DNA of 64,000 nt, taken from positions 51,926-115,925 of the forward strand of contig JARGPH010000019.1 in NCBI GenBank assembly GCA_029213065.1, written 5' to 3'. The notes under the pieces were generated by a model that was not told where the DNA came from, searched no databases, and saw nothing but the letters and a program-made list of their open reading frames with translations. The DNA is from Verrucomicrobiales bacterium. GTDB taxonomy: Bacteria; Verrucomicrobiota; Verrucomicrobiia; Verrucomicrobiales; DEV007. Made by a program: the position numbers and the translations under genes. This document shows positions 33,814-42,115 of this stretch, in pieces (position 1 is the first letter of the stretch; each line of letters begins with the position of its first letter).

Positions 33814-34698
33814 ATGCTTTCTCAGGGAGACATTTACGCCATTATCTCCGGCTTCTTCTGGTCATTTTCGGTGATCCTCATGCGGATCAGCGGCTTCACG
33901 ATTCCGCCGATTCCACTCACTTTCTTCAAAAGCTTCATCGCCATTCTCGGGTTCGGAACCGTTCTCTTTTTTGTTGGTGATCCCCTTCTTCCGGAATACG
34001 ACAGTGCCGTTTGGACCAGACTCGTCATCAGCGCGATCCTCGGAATCTCGATTGCCGACACCATGTTTGCGGCGGCCCTGAACCGTCTCGGCGCGAGTCT
34101 CCAGGCACTCGCCGACTGCATCTATGCTCCGGCGATGACGGTCGTCGGATTCCTCATGTTCGGTGAATCGCTCACCGCTGTCGAACTCATCGGAGGTGCC
34201 CTCGTTGTCTCCGGTGTCTTCGTCGGATTGGTCAGGACTAAAGAGATCGAGAACTCCCGCGATCTCCTCGTTGGAACCGCACTCGCTGCCGGGGCACACG
34301 TCACGATGGCTTTCGGAATCCTCATGGTGCGGGATGTCATTCAGGAAGGATCACTGGTCTGGATCGCCGGGTTCCGCTTCGCCGTGGCCACCGCCGCTCT
34401 CGGCGTTTTTGCGATTCTCAAGGGACAGGGCAAAAGCCTGGTGATGGGCTTCCGGCGCCTCGACTCCTGGAAGCACACCATCCCGATGGCAATCCTCGGC
34501 CCCTTCCTCGCGACCCTGTTCTGGATCGCCGGATTCAAACATGAAACGGTCGGACGTGCCGCAATCTACAACCAGCTTTCAACCGTGTTTATCATTCTGT
34601 TAGCGTGGCTGATCCTGAAAGAGCGCATGACTCCCCGCAAACTGATCGGGGTCACCCTCGCCATTACCGGCGCGATCGTCGTCGGTCTGAGCCGATAA
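33814..34698 (+). CDS. DMT-superfamily transporter (EamA)
   Basis: 294 residues from ATG 33814 (MLSQGDIYAIISGFFWSFSV); a GTG at 33778 would add 12 residues and has a GGGAG sequence upstream, so the start is not certain. Ten membrane helices in two EamA halves, the first ending ALVVSGVFVGLVRTKE and the second ending IGVTLAITGAIVVGLSR. The ADCIYAPAMTVVGFLMFGES segment at the end of the first half is typical of the family. Members export or exchange small metabolites such as amino acids or nucleosides; the substrate is unknown. It is transcribed alone. Confidence 0.9.
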   Translation: MLSQGDIYAIISGFFWSFSVILMRISGFTIPPIPLTFFKSFIAILGFGTVLFFVGDPLLPEYDSAVWTRLVISAILGISIADTMFAAALNRLGASLQALADCIYAPAMTVVGFLMFGESLTAVELIGGALVVSGVFVGLVRTKEIENSRDLLVGTALAAGAHVTMAFGILMVRDVIQEGSLVWIAGFRFAVATAALGVFAILKGQGKSLVMGFRRLDSWKHTIPMAILGPFLATLFWIAGFKHETVGRAAIYNQLSTVFIILLAWLILKERMTPRKLIGVTLAITGAIVVGLSR

Positions 34699-34726
34699 AG
34701 GCTACGCCCTCCGCGGACACCCCCGT

Positions 34727-35062
34727 TTATTCGGTCGCGACCGGCTCCGCAATCGTTGCCCCACATGACCAGCAGAGATCGAAATTTCCGGGGTTTAATT
34801 CACTGCAGGCAGGGCAGCTCACCTCGATATCGACGCGCGCTTCATTGTAGCTGATATTCTCGCGAATCTCCTGCATCGCCCGCTCATAGTCTGCATCCTC
34901 GACGACACAGAGAGCCGGCCAGACGTCGGGCATGATCGCCGCCTCTCCTGCCAAACCGGCAAGATCGCGGTTTTTGATAAAGGTCTTAATTCCCTGCGAT
35001 TCGAGAACCGACTGGTAGTAGCCCACTTTGGTGAAATCGAATTCCCGGAAAAGTTCTTTCAT
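34727..35062 (-). CDS. DUF2007-type protein with C-terminal zinc ribbon
   Basis: 111 residues. The N-terminal part (KELFREFDFTKVGYYQSVLESQ, GIKTFIKN, WPALCVVEDADYERAMQEI) is a DUF2007 or putative-signal-transducing ferredoxin-like domain. The C-terminus has a zinc ribbon, CPACSELNPGNFDLCWSCGA (CxxC...CxxC). DUF2007 proteins are thought to be small signalling or PII-like domains, without proven role. It converges with the DMT transporter and lies 62 bases after the CPBP protease gene on the same strand. Confidence 0.88.
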   Translation of the reverse strand: MKELFREFDFTKVGYYQSVLESQGIKTFIKNRDLAGLAGEAAIMPDVWPALCVVEDADYERAMQEIRENISYNEARVDIEVSCPACSELNPGNFDLCWSCGATIAEPVATE

Positions 35063-35124
35063 CGCAGACGCAGCCTACCGAAAACCCGGCCCCCATAGCA
35101 AGACCTCCTTTCGCCGATCCGGTA

Positions 35125-36747
35125 CTACGATCCGCCCGACGAGAAATATCCCACCAACACCGAGAACGAATTGTTTGCGGCATGGAGGAGAAAACACATT
35201 CTCAGATTGCCCTGCTTCATTTTCAGCCACCCGAGAATGAAAGAGAGAAAGAGCAAGGGGACAAAGAATGTGAGTCCGTGAACCAGCGCAAAAAAGATCG
35301 AACTGACGATGAGCGCGACTTTGGTGCTCCAGCGATTTTCGAGAGCGTCGTAGAGAAATCCGCGAAAGAAAACCTCTTCGTAAAACGGAATCGCGATCCC
35401 CACGATCAAAACGGTTCCAAGCAGCTGAAGAATCGTTTCGCTCTTGAGAAAAAGACTCACCAACTGCTGATCGAGCGGCTTACCCAGAACCAGTTTGTAA
35501 ATCTCGCCATAGCCCATCGCGATCAACTGCATCCCAGCGATACCACCAACCACTATCGCGAGCGCCTTGAAGATCGGTCTGATTCCGGTGAAGAGAGGCC
35601 CATTGCCAAAGTAGCGCCCCCAGCCAACCATCGTCAGAGTGAGAAGACAGGTCAGGGTCACGAGAATGGCTCCAATCCAGTGACCGAAACCGTTGTTGAG
35701 ACCCGGAAGGCGGATACTGAATCCGATGCCCGCGGCGAGAACCGCCGCCGAAACCCAGAGAATGCTGAGGCGAAGATTGGGGCCATTGCCTTCCCCTTCC
35801 CATGATCGCCGCGTCCGCCAGTAAAGCACTCCGAGAATCACCAGCAGAATTAACGGAACGACCCAGGCGGTCCTTCCTGTCAACCCGATCGATTCCTTGC
35901 TGATCTCCAGAAATTCATCCGGATCGATCTTTGAAATCTCCCCGCCGAGCACTGCCGCCGCCACTTTCACGGCCCGGGCTTCTTTCATTTTTGCTAAAAG
36001 CTTCTCGCTCTCATGAGCGCCTTTCAAAAATCCCTTCTGCGATTTTTCAGCGTAATCGAAGGCTTCAGGATAGCGCTTTTGCTTGATGAACACTTTCGCC
36101 CGCCAAAATTGAGAGGAAGGACTCTCAGGCACACAATTCTCAACAGCGACGAGAAGTGAGTCAGCACGCTCAGGGTCCGGCTCAAGCCCATACCAGCCAT
36201 ACAAATAGGCGGAAGCGAGCGGAATCGCGGATCGTGCCGCCCCCTGAAATCCGGCATCCAGCATTTCACGCAAAAGAGTTTCGGCTCGCGTAAAATGAGC
36301 CTCCTTCGCCGCGAGATCGTCCTTTTCACGAATTCCCAGTTCCTGAAAATACTCCCCCAGATATAACATCCCGTCGAGCTGTCCCAGCTCCATGCCTACT
36401 CGAAAAGCTGCTTCCGCTTTTTCGAGGTCCCGCTCCACCCCGAGCCCGTCGATGTAGAAGAATCCAATCTGCCAGACTTCAGGCTCTTTTCTGGCTTCGG
36501 CATCGGCAATGACCCTTGGAAGAACGGTTTCCTCCAGCAGTTGCTTCGTCTCAGTCTCACTAAGCTCTTTTTCCTCCCCTTCAGGAAACTTCAGACCCCA
36601 GATCAGATCCCTGTTCTCACCGCTTTGAATCGTATAGCTCAGCTCATTGGATCGCGACTCCTCAGCTCGCAAAGGCGCCACCATCGCGAGGAGCAAAAGG
36701 CCAATTCGAAGTCCCTGAAAGTTTTTCACCATGTTCAAAAAGGGCAC
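35125..36747 (-). CDS. CPBP-family intramembrane protease with N-terminal Sel1/TPR-like domain
   Basis: 540 residues. After a signal peptide (GLRIGLLLLAMVAPLRAEES) come about 200 residues of helical TPR/Sel1-like repeats (EAAFRVGMELGQLDGMLYLG, AIPLASAYLYGWYGLEPDPE). A multi-helix membrane domain follows, ending with CPBP/Rce1 motifs FYEEVFFRGFLYDAL, IFFALVHG and LHAANNSFS. CPBP proteases (Rce1 relatives) cleave membrane or peptide substrates, often in bacteriocin self-immunity. The start is a GTG with a GAGG sequence 5 bases upstream. Extracytoplasmic repeats on a CPBP protease are uncommon; they may present substrate. Confidence 0.88.
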   Translation of the reverse strand: MPFLNMVKNFQGLRIGLLLLAMVAPLRAEESRSNELSYTIQSGENRDLIWGLKFPEGEEKELSETETKQLLEETVLPRVIADAEARKEPEVWQIGFFYIDGLGVERDLEKAEAAFRVGMELGQLDGMLYLGEYFQELGIREKDDLAAKEAHFTRAETLLREMLDAGFQGAARSAIPLASAYLYGWYGLEPDPERADSLLVAVENCVPESPSSQFWRAKVFIKQKRYPEAFDYAEKSQKGFLKGAHESEKLLAKMKEARAVKVAAAVLGGEISKIDPDEFLEISKESIGLTGRTAWVVPLILLVILGVLYWRTRRSWEGEGNGPNLRLSILWVSAAVLAAGIGFSIRLPGLNNGFGHWIGAILVTLTCLLTLTMVGWGRYFGNGPLFTGIRPIFKALAIVVGGIAGMQLIAMGYGEIYKLVLGKPLDQQLVSLFLKSETILQLLGTVLIVGIAIPFYEEVFFRGFLYDALENRWSTKVALIVSSIFFALVHGLTFFVPLLFLSFILGWLKMKQGNLRMCFLLHAANNSFSVLVGYFSSGGS

Positions 36748-36965
36748 TTTAACCTCGTTATGGAAATTATAAAGTGAGTAATTTCATGAATCCGGCTCCC
36801 CTTCCTTCTTCTCATGAACAGCGGACTGTTTCCGGCGGCCTCACCTTACTAACAGGGAAATAACTATCCTTTCGGTTCTTCGACTACACATTTATGCTAG
36901 TGACTCTATGAGAGGTGAGTATTATCTTTCTCTGGAACCGTTCACAGCATCTATACCAATCCTGA

Positions 36966-37706
36966 ATGTCCGCTCACTTTAACACGACCCGTTGGAGCCT
37001 GCTCCTGAAGGTCAAATCAGAGAACCATGAGGAGGCGGAAGTGGCACTGGAAACGCTCTGCCAGAGCTATTGGCAACCGCTTTATTCGTGGCTTCGCCGC
37101 TGCGGAAACTCTCCCACGGAAGCGGAGGACCTGACTCAGGGCTTCTTTGCTCACGCGATCCGGACGAATCTGTTTCAAAAGGCTGAATCGACTAAAGGAA
37201 AACTGAGAACCTTTCTCCTTACCTGCCTCAAACACTACCTTGCCGATCAACACGATAAAAATTCCGCAGGAAAGCGCGCAGACAGAAAAAACGAGGTCTC
37301 TCTGGATTTTGTCGACTCCAATATCGGCGAAATGGCACTCGAACGCGACCTGAGATCCCGTGACGCCACGCCCTCGGAGATCTATGAGTATCGCTGGGCG
37401 CGAACGCTCCTCAGAATCTCACTGGCGCGACTGGAAGAGGAACACATCAAAAAAGGAAAAGAGGAGCTGTGCCGAATCCTGACACCCTTACTAACCGAGC
37501 TCGATCCCGGGAGCAGTTATGCGAAGACAGCAGAGGCGCTGAAGAGCAACGAAGGTGCCGTTCGTATTGCTTTTCACCGGTTCAAAAAGCGTTTTCAGGA
37601 GATTGTCAGGGAAGAGGTGGCCAAAACACTGCTTCCCGGCGAAACGGTTCATGATGAAATGTTAGAGCTGGCTGATATTCTTTCACGGGCGGTTGAGGAA
37701 CCGTGA
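36966..37706 (+). CDS. Sigma-70-family (ECF-like) RNA polymerase sigma factor
   Basis: 246 residues. FNTTRWSLLLKV at the start and the region-2-like YWQPLYSWLRRCGNSPTEAEDLTQGFFAHAI are typical of the PVC-type sigma factors paired with kinases; the C-terminal helix-turn-helix (region 4) lies around YAKTAEALKSNEGAVRIAFHRFKKRFQEIV. It has no visible anti-sigma gene; instead the next gene, 33 bases away, encodes a membrane Ser/Thr kinase, the usual context of this sigma group. Kinase-dependent activation is inferred from that linkage. Confidence 0.92.
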   Translation: MSAHFNTTRWSLLLKVKSENHEEAEVALETLCQSYWQPLYSWLRRCGNSPTEAEDLTQGFFAHAIRTNLFQKAESTKGKLRTFLLTCLKHYLADQHDKNSAGKRADRKNEVSLDFVDSNIGEMALERDLRSRDATPSEIYEYRWARTLLRISLARLEEEHIKKGKEELCRILTPLLTELDPGSSYAKTAEALKSNEGAVRIAFHRFKKRFQEIVREEVAKTLLPGETVHDEMLELADILSRAVEEP

Positions 37707-37739
37707 ATTCAAGCTACCGACAAACTAACTCGAAAACCA

Positions 37740-40634
37740 ATGCCCGAAGATTCTGCATCCTCCTCTAACGAACCCATTCTGAGCCCGAAGAATGCGGCGA
37801 AATTGATGCGGGACGCCCTCCTCGCGTCTGATTCACCGGACGACCCATCCGATTCCGGCGCCTGGGTTTCACCCCCACCGGAGGAGCTGAATCGTCTCAT
37901 GCCGGGATATGCCGTTGACCGCATCATCGGCCGCGGGGGAATGGGGGCGGTCTATCATGCCATTCAAAGCAATCTTGACCGTGAAGTGGCGATCAAACTG
38001 CTGCCTCCTGAGCTGAGTGAGAATCCGGAGTTTGAGGCACGGTTTAAAGGAGAGGCCAAGTCGATGGCCCGGCTCAATCATACCAACATCGTTCAGATCT
38101 ACGATTTCGGAGAAACCACTGCCGGTCATCACTACATCTCCTTGGAGTATGTCGACGGAGCGGATTTGCAGCAGATCATCCAAGGCGAAGGACTGCCCCA
38201 CGAGGAAACGCTGAACGTGATCAGCCAAATCTGCGATGCCCTTGAGTATGCCCATTCGGAAGGCTTCGTCCATCGTGACATCAAACCGGCTAACATGTTC
38301 ATCAACAGCAAGGGCATCCTTAAAGTCGGTGATTTCGGACTCGCAAAACTGATGGCAGATGGATCAGCCAAATCGGTTTTTGATCAATCGGGACTGACAC
38401 TCACAGGAGTGGCGATGGGCACCCCGAACTACATCGCCCCGGAACAACTGGAGGAAAGCGGCATCGTCGACCAGCGAGCAGATTTATTCAGCCTCGGGAT
38501 CATGTTCTACGAAATGCTCACGGGGGAAATTCCACGTGGAGCCGTGAAGTTCCCCAGCGAGAAGAGCAAGCATCTCGATGTTCGGATTGATGGAATCGTT
38601 TTTAAAGCGATGGAGCCCAATCCCGTTGAGCGCTATCAGAGCGCGACCGATTTCAGGGCGGACGTGGACGCGATTCGCAACAATCCAGCCCGATTCAAAA
38701 ACCGCCGAAAAAAGAAGAAGGGCGAATCCAGTAGAACAGCTGCCCCATCAAAAGAAAGACGTCTCACACCACTCTCCCTCCTCGCGATGCTTGTGATTCC
38801 CGCCCTCCTCCTCGGTGGAATCATCTACGCCCTCAAGAAAACCGGCGCTCCAACCGAATCAACCGGAACTGAGAGCCACGTCTCAAGCCCGGGGAGGATC
38901 ACTTCCCCTGTGAATTCCAAACCCGGTTATCTGCATGGGTTAGTGTATGACAAGATAAACAAAAAAGTCGTCCCGACTTGGATACCCGCAGGCTTTAAAC
39001 AGAGGCTCTTCACTTCGGTGGGAGCAACCCCCTCCAACGGCAACACTTACACGACAGCCTTCAGTTGGTGGGCGATCACCGCCGAAAAGACCCTTTTCTC
39101 GACCTACAACAAGCGCCAGATGCCGGGAACAGCGAGGCAACCCAACGGGGTTCTGAGCTTTCGGGACAAAGTCGGTGTATCGATTGATGGAACCCTGATT
39201 GCCAATCCTGACTTCTTCCCTCCCCCCACCGGAGCCAATTTTGTCGACGCACAATGGGGCACCGATTTCGCGATCGCTTTGGCAGCCAATGGCCATGCCG
39301 TCGTTTGGAAAAGCAACAATCACAATGGACAACTTTTTCAGCCACCGGTTGAAGCGCTCCGAAACGTAAGAGCCATTTCCACCGACGCACAGATTGCCAC
39401 AGTCCTATCGCAGAGCGGGAAAGTCATCCAGTGGCACTCACGGGATGGACTCATATCAAATGCGCTCACGCGGGCATCAGACATCGTTGCGACCAGCTCG
39501 AATGTATCGATCGATAAAAATGGAAAGATGCACTCCGAAGTTTTTACGGATCTCAACCTGAGTGAAAAAGCAGTCGATCTAAATGACGGACACGATCTTC
39601 TCGCTCTGAAATTCGAGTCCGGTGACTGGCGGCTCTACGAAAAACCGGGAGCACACTCCACCTCATCCGAAGAGTTGATAGCGGCCTTTCAAGCAACGCC
39701 GAAAAGACGAGTCATTGATCTTTTTGTCAGTGCGAGGGGAGATCAGGAATCAGCGATTCTCATCTGGTTGGAAGAGGGCAGGACTGCGGAGAACGAAAAC
39801 CTGCCGACGGCGGTGTTTCCATCAGCTGAAACCGGCTCCTCAAGCTCACCGCTGATCCAGTCGGCAACAAAAACAAATCCCTATGAAAACTCCCTCGGGA
39901 TGCAATTTCTACCGGTCCCGATCAGAGGCGGCCCTAGCGATGGACAAAAGATTCTTTTCAGCAAGTGGGAAACCCGCGTCTCGGACTACCGAACCTTTCA
40001 CGGGACGGATCCAAACCGGGAATGGCTCGAAACCGACTTTCCTCAAACGGCGGATCACCCCGCTGTCCGCATGCCCTACACCGACGCCGTGGCCTTTTGC
40101 GACTGGTTGACCGAAAAGGAAAGAAATAGCGGGAGGCTTCAGGCGAATGAAATCTACCGACTTCCAAGCGACCACGAATGGAGTTGCGCGGCAGGCATCG
40201 GCCACCTCGAGAATCCGCTTACCTCTCCTGAGTCAAAAGAATGCCGAATCCCCGGACTCTATTTTTGGGGCCGGGAATCCCCGCCTCCCGATGGATTTGG
40301 AAATTTCTACGGACACGAAACCGAAAAGAATCCCTACATGACGCCACGGGGCACCCCGCGGGGAACCCTTCACGATTTCGAAGATGCTTTCGACAGGACC
40401 TCGCCCGTGGGAAGCTTCACCCCCAATGACTACGGTCTCTTCGACATGGAAGGCAATGTTTTTGAATGGTGTCGGGACTGGTTCTCACACAAAAAGGAAA
40501 GGAAAGCTCTGCGCGGCGCCTCCTGGGGTGTCGCTCTTGAGCACAACCTGCTCATCTCATCCCGCATTGCCAATTCACCCTCGATTCGGTTCGGTTCCCA
40601 CGGTTTCCGCTGCGTACTCGCCGTCGAAGAGTGA
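37740..40634 (+). CDS. Membrane Ser/Thr protein kinase with extracytoplasmic RCC1-like and FGE-like domains
   Basis: 964 residues. The kinase domain (about 58-320) is complete: IGRGGMGAVYHA at 63, VAIKLLP, VHRDIKPANMFI, KVGDFGLAKL and MGTPNYIAPEQ. One membrane helix lies at about 345-365. Residues about 400-690 look like RCC1-type beta-propeller repeats. From about 712 the C-terminus has a formylglycine-generating-enzyme (SUMF1) fold: NPYENSLGMQFLPVP, VAFCDWLTEKERNSG, NVFEWCRDWFSHKKE and a final RGASWG...GFRC. The two catalytic cysteines that active FGEs carry after the RGGS motif are absent, so this part is probably a ligand-binding sensor. Forms a pair with the preceding sigma factor. Confidence 0.92.
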   Translation: MPEDSASSSNEPILSPKNAAKLMRDALLASDSPDDPSDSGAWVSPPPEELNRLMPGYAVDRIIGRGGMGAVYHAIQSNLDREVAIKLLPPELSENPEFEARFKGEAKSMARLNHTNIVQIYDFGETTAGHHYISLEYVDGADLQQIIQGEGLPHEETLNVISQICDALEYAHSEGFVHRDIKPANMFINSKGILKVGDFGLAKLMADGSAKSVFDQSGLTLTGVAMGTPNYIAPEQLEESGIVDQRADLFSLGIMFYEMLTGEIPRGAVKFPSEKSKHLDVRIDGIVFKAMEPNPVERYQSATDFRADVDAIRNNPARFKNRRKKKKGESSRTAAPSKERRLTPLSLLAMLVIPALLLGGIIYALKKTGAPTESTGTESHVSSPGRITSPVNSKPGYLHGLVYDKINKKVVPTWIPAGFKQRLFTSVGATPSNGNTYTTAFSWWAITAEKTLFSTYNKRQMPGTARQPNGVLSFRDKVGVSIDGTLIANPDFFPPPTGANFVDAQWGTDFAIALAANGHAVVWKSNNHNGQLFQPPVEALRNVRAISTDAQIATVLSQSGKVIQWHSRDGLISNALTRASDIVATSSNVSIDKNGKMHSEVFTDLNLSEKAVDLNDGHDLLALKFESGDWRLYEKPGAHSTSSEELIAAFQATPKRRVIDLFVSARGDQESAILIWLEEGRTAENENLPTAVFPSAETGSSSSPLIQSATKTNPYENSLGMQFLPVPIRGGPSDGQKILFSKWETRVSDYRTFHGTDPNREWLETDFPQTADHPAVRMPYTDAVAFCDWLTEKERNSGRLQANEIYRLPSDHEWSCAAGIGHLENPLTSPESKECRIPGLYFWGRESPPPDGFGNFYGHETEKNPYMTPRGTPRGTLHDFEDAFDRTSPVGSFTPNDYGLFDMEGNVFEWCRDWFSHKKERKALRGASWGVALEHNLLISSRIANSPSIRFGSHGFRCVLAVEE

Positions 40635-40699
40635 GTGGAAAAACCTTACAGCCTCACCTGCGGACCTATCAAGAAACCTCTTCACCGTTAAAATGAGGC

Positions 40700-41449
40700 A
40701 TGAAAATTCCCCTTCGCCTCCTCGCTGTCGTGTTCTTTATCAGCGCCCCTCTCGCGATCACCGCCGCTGAGCCCGAAGCCCCCACTCTCGAATTTGTCGA
40801 CTTGTTCAACGGCAAAAACCTCGACGGCTGGGTCGACGTCAACACCTCTCCCGAAACCTGGTCGGTCAAAGACGGCCTGATCCACTGCACGGGGCACCCC
40901 ATCGGAGTGATGCGATCGGAAAAACAGTACGAGAATTTCATCCTCGTAATCGAATGGCGCCATATGGAGGCCGGCGGCAACTCCGGCGTTTTTCTCTGGA
41001 GCGATGCGATCCCCCAGAAACAACGTCTCCCCAAAGGCATGGAAGTTCAGATGCTGGAACTCGAGTTCCCCTACGTTCACCCTAACAAAGACGGCACGCC
41101 ACGCCACCTTGGCTACGTCAGTGGCGAACTCTTCGGCGCCGGAGGGTTGAAAGCGATCCCGCAGAATCCCCGCGGCACCCGGAGCATGTCCCACGAAATG
41201 CGCTGTAAAGGAAAAGGCGAATGGAACCGCTACGTCGTCGTCGCCGTCGACGGCACCGTGAAACTTTCCATCAATGGAAAATTCGTAAACAGTATCCGCG
41301 ACGCCGACCTTCGTAAAGGCTACCTCTGCCTCGAATCAGAAGGAGCCGAGGTCCACTTCCGCAAAATACAGATCATGGAACTGCCCGACGGAAGGGCCGA
41401 AGACCTTGGTATGACGCTTGAGAACGAGGGCGCAGCGAAAGAGGAATAG
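40700..41449 (+). CDS. Secreted DUF1080 (3-keto-disaccharide hydrolase family) protein
   Basis: 249 residues with a signal peptide ([24 protein letters not shown]) and no lipobox. DUF1080 fold: [60 protein letters not shown] region and [20 protein letters not shown] near the end. The family includes periplasmic 3-keto-glycoside hydrolases, and in PVC bacteria members often accompany oxidoreductases and sulfatases of polysaccharide catabolism. The gluconate-dehydrogenase-subunit-3-like gene starts 40 bases downstream on the same strand, which supports a role in oxidised-sugar metabolism. Confidence 0.93.
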   Translation: MKIPLRLLAVVFFISAPLAITAAEPEAPTLEFVDLFNGKNLDGWVDVNTSPETWSVKDGLIHCTGHPIGVMRSEKQYENFILVIEWRHMEAGGNSGVFLWSDAIPQKQRLPKGMEVQMLELEFPYVHPNKDGTPRHLGYVSGELFGAGGLKAIPQNPRGTRSMSHEMRCKGKGEWNRYVVVAVDGTVKLSINGKFVNSIRDADLRKGYLCLESEGAEVHFRKIQIMELPDGRAEDLGMTLENEGAAKEE

Positions 41450-41489
41450 TTTGACCCGCCCCACAAGAACACTCTACCGTTTTCTCCTC

Positions 41490-42029
41490 ATGATAGACCG
41501 GCGACAAGCAATAGAACGAATTTCCCTGATCCTCGGGGGAGCCCTTTCCACTCAAATTACCGCCGGAGTCATGGGCGAGGTTTTGAATAAAGGCGCCAGT
41601 GTCGAAGTCAGTGCCGCTCAAAAAGCACTCCTCATCGAAGTGGCCGACACCATCATCCCGACGACCGACACCCCCGGTGCCAAAGCTGCCGGAGTCGAAG
41701 CCTTCATCATTCGTCTGATGCGGGATTGTTATGAACTGAAGGATCAACAAGCCTTTTACTCAGGACTCGAAAAAATCGATGCCGCGAGCGAAGCCGCCCA
41801 CGGCAAAAAGTTCGTCGATCTCACGGCCGAACAACGCAACGGCATCATCGAAGCGTCGACGAAAACGAACAAAGGCTTCTTCAAACAAATGAAACGATTC
41901 ACCGTAACCGGTTACTTCATCTCTGAAATCGGAGCCACTCAGGCGCTCGAATACCTCCCCATCTCGGGACGGTTTGAAGGCGACGTCGCCATGAAACCCG
42001 GACAAAAAGCCTGGGCCATCTCACGATAA
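41490..42029 (+). CDS. Gluconate 2-dehydrogenase subunit 3 family protein (GMC oxidoreductase partner)
   Basis: 179 residues from ATG 41490 (MIDRRQAIERISLILGGALS); the Arg-Arg pair and the hydrophobic run suggest a Tat signal. The domain matches the small, helical gluconate-2-dh3 family: LIEVADTIIPTTDTPGAKAA, FIIRLMRDCYELKDQ, FTVTGYFISEIGATQALEYL. In known complexes this subunit helps secretion or assembly of the flavoprotein dehydrogenase. The GMC oxidoreductase gene follows 86 bases downstream, so the two form a pair, and Tat export of the small subunit could carry the larger one along. Confidence 0.93.
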   Translation: MIDRRQAIERISLILGGALSTQITAGVMGEVLNKGASVEVSAAQKALLIEVADTIIPTTDTPGAKAAGVEAFIIRLMRDCYELKDQQAFYSGLEKIDAASEAAHGKKFVDLTAEQRNGIIEASTKTNKGFFKQMKRFTVTGYFISEIGATQALEYLPISGRFEGDVAMKPGQKAWAISR

Positions 42030-42083
42030 ACACCACCTCCTCCTTACTATTTCAACACCGATCGAAGAGGGTTAAGCGATCCA

Positions 42084-42097
42084 TTCAAGAGGGTTGA
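42084..42097 (+). promoter_or_regulatory. Intergenic motif shared with the tilS leader
   Basis: TTCAAGAGGGTTGA at 42084-42097, 18 bases before the GMC ATG, is identical to 20625-20638, 34 bases before the tilS ATG. A close variant, CGAAGAGGGTTAA, lies just upstream at 42064-42076. It could be a regulatory or structured-leader element; function unknown. Confidence 0.4.
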
Positions 42098-42115
42098 ATC
42101 AACATTTTCCGAACT

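Noticed and set aside
39870..40634. FGE-like domain as the maturation enzyme of the sulfatase at 46.5 kb
   Set aside because: The cysteines required for formylglycine formation are missing and the domain is part of a membrane kinase.
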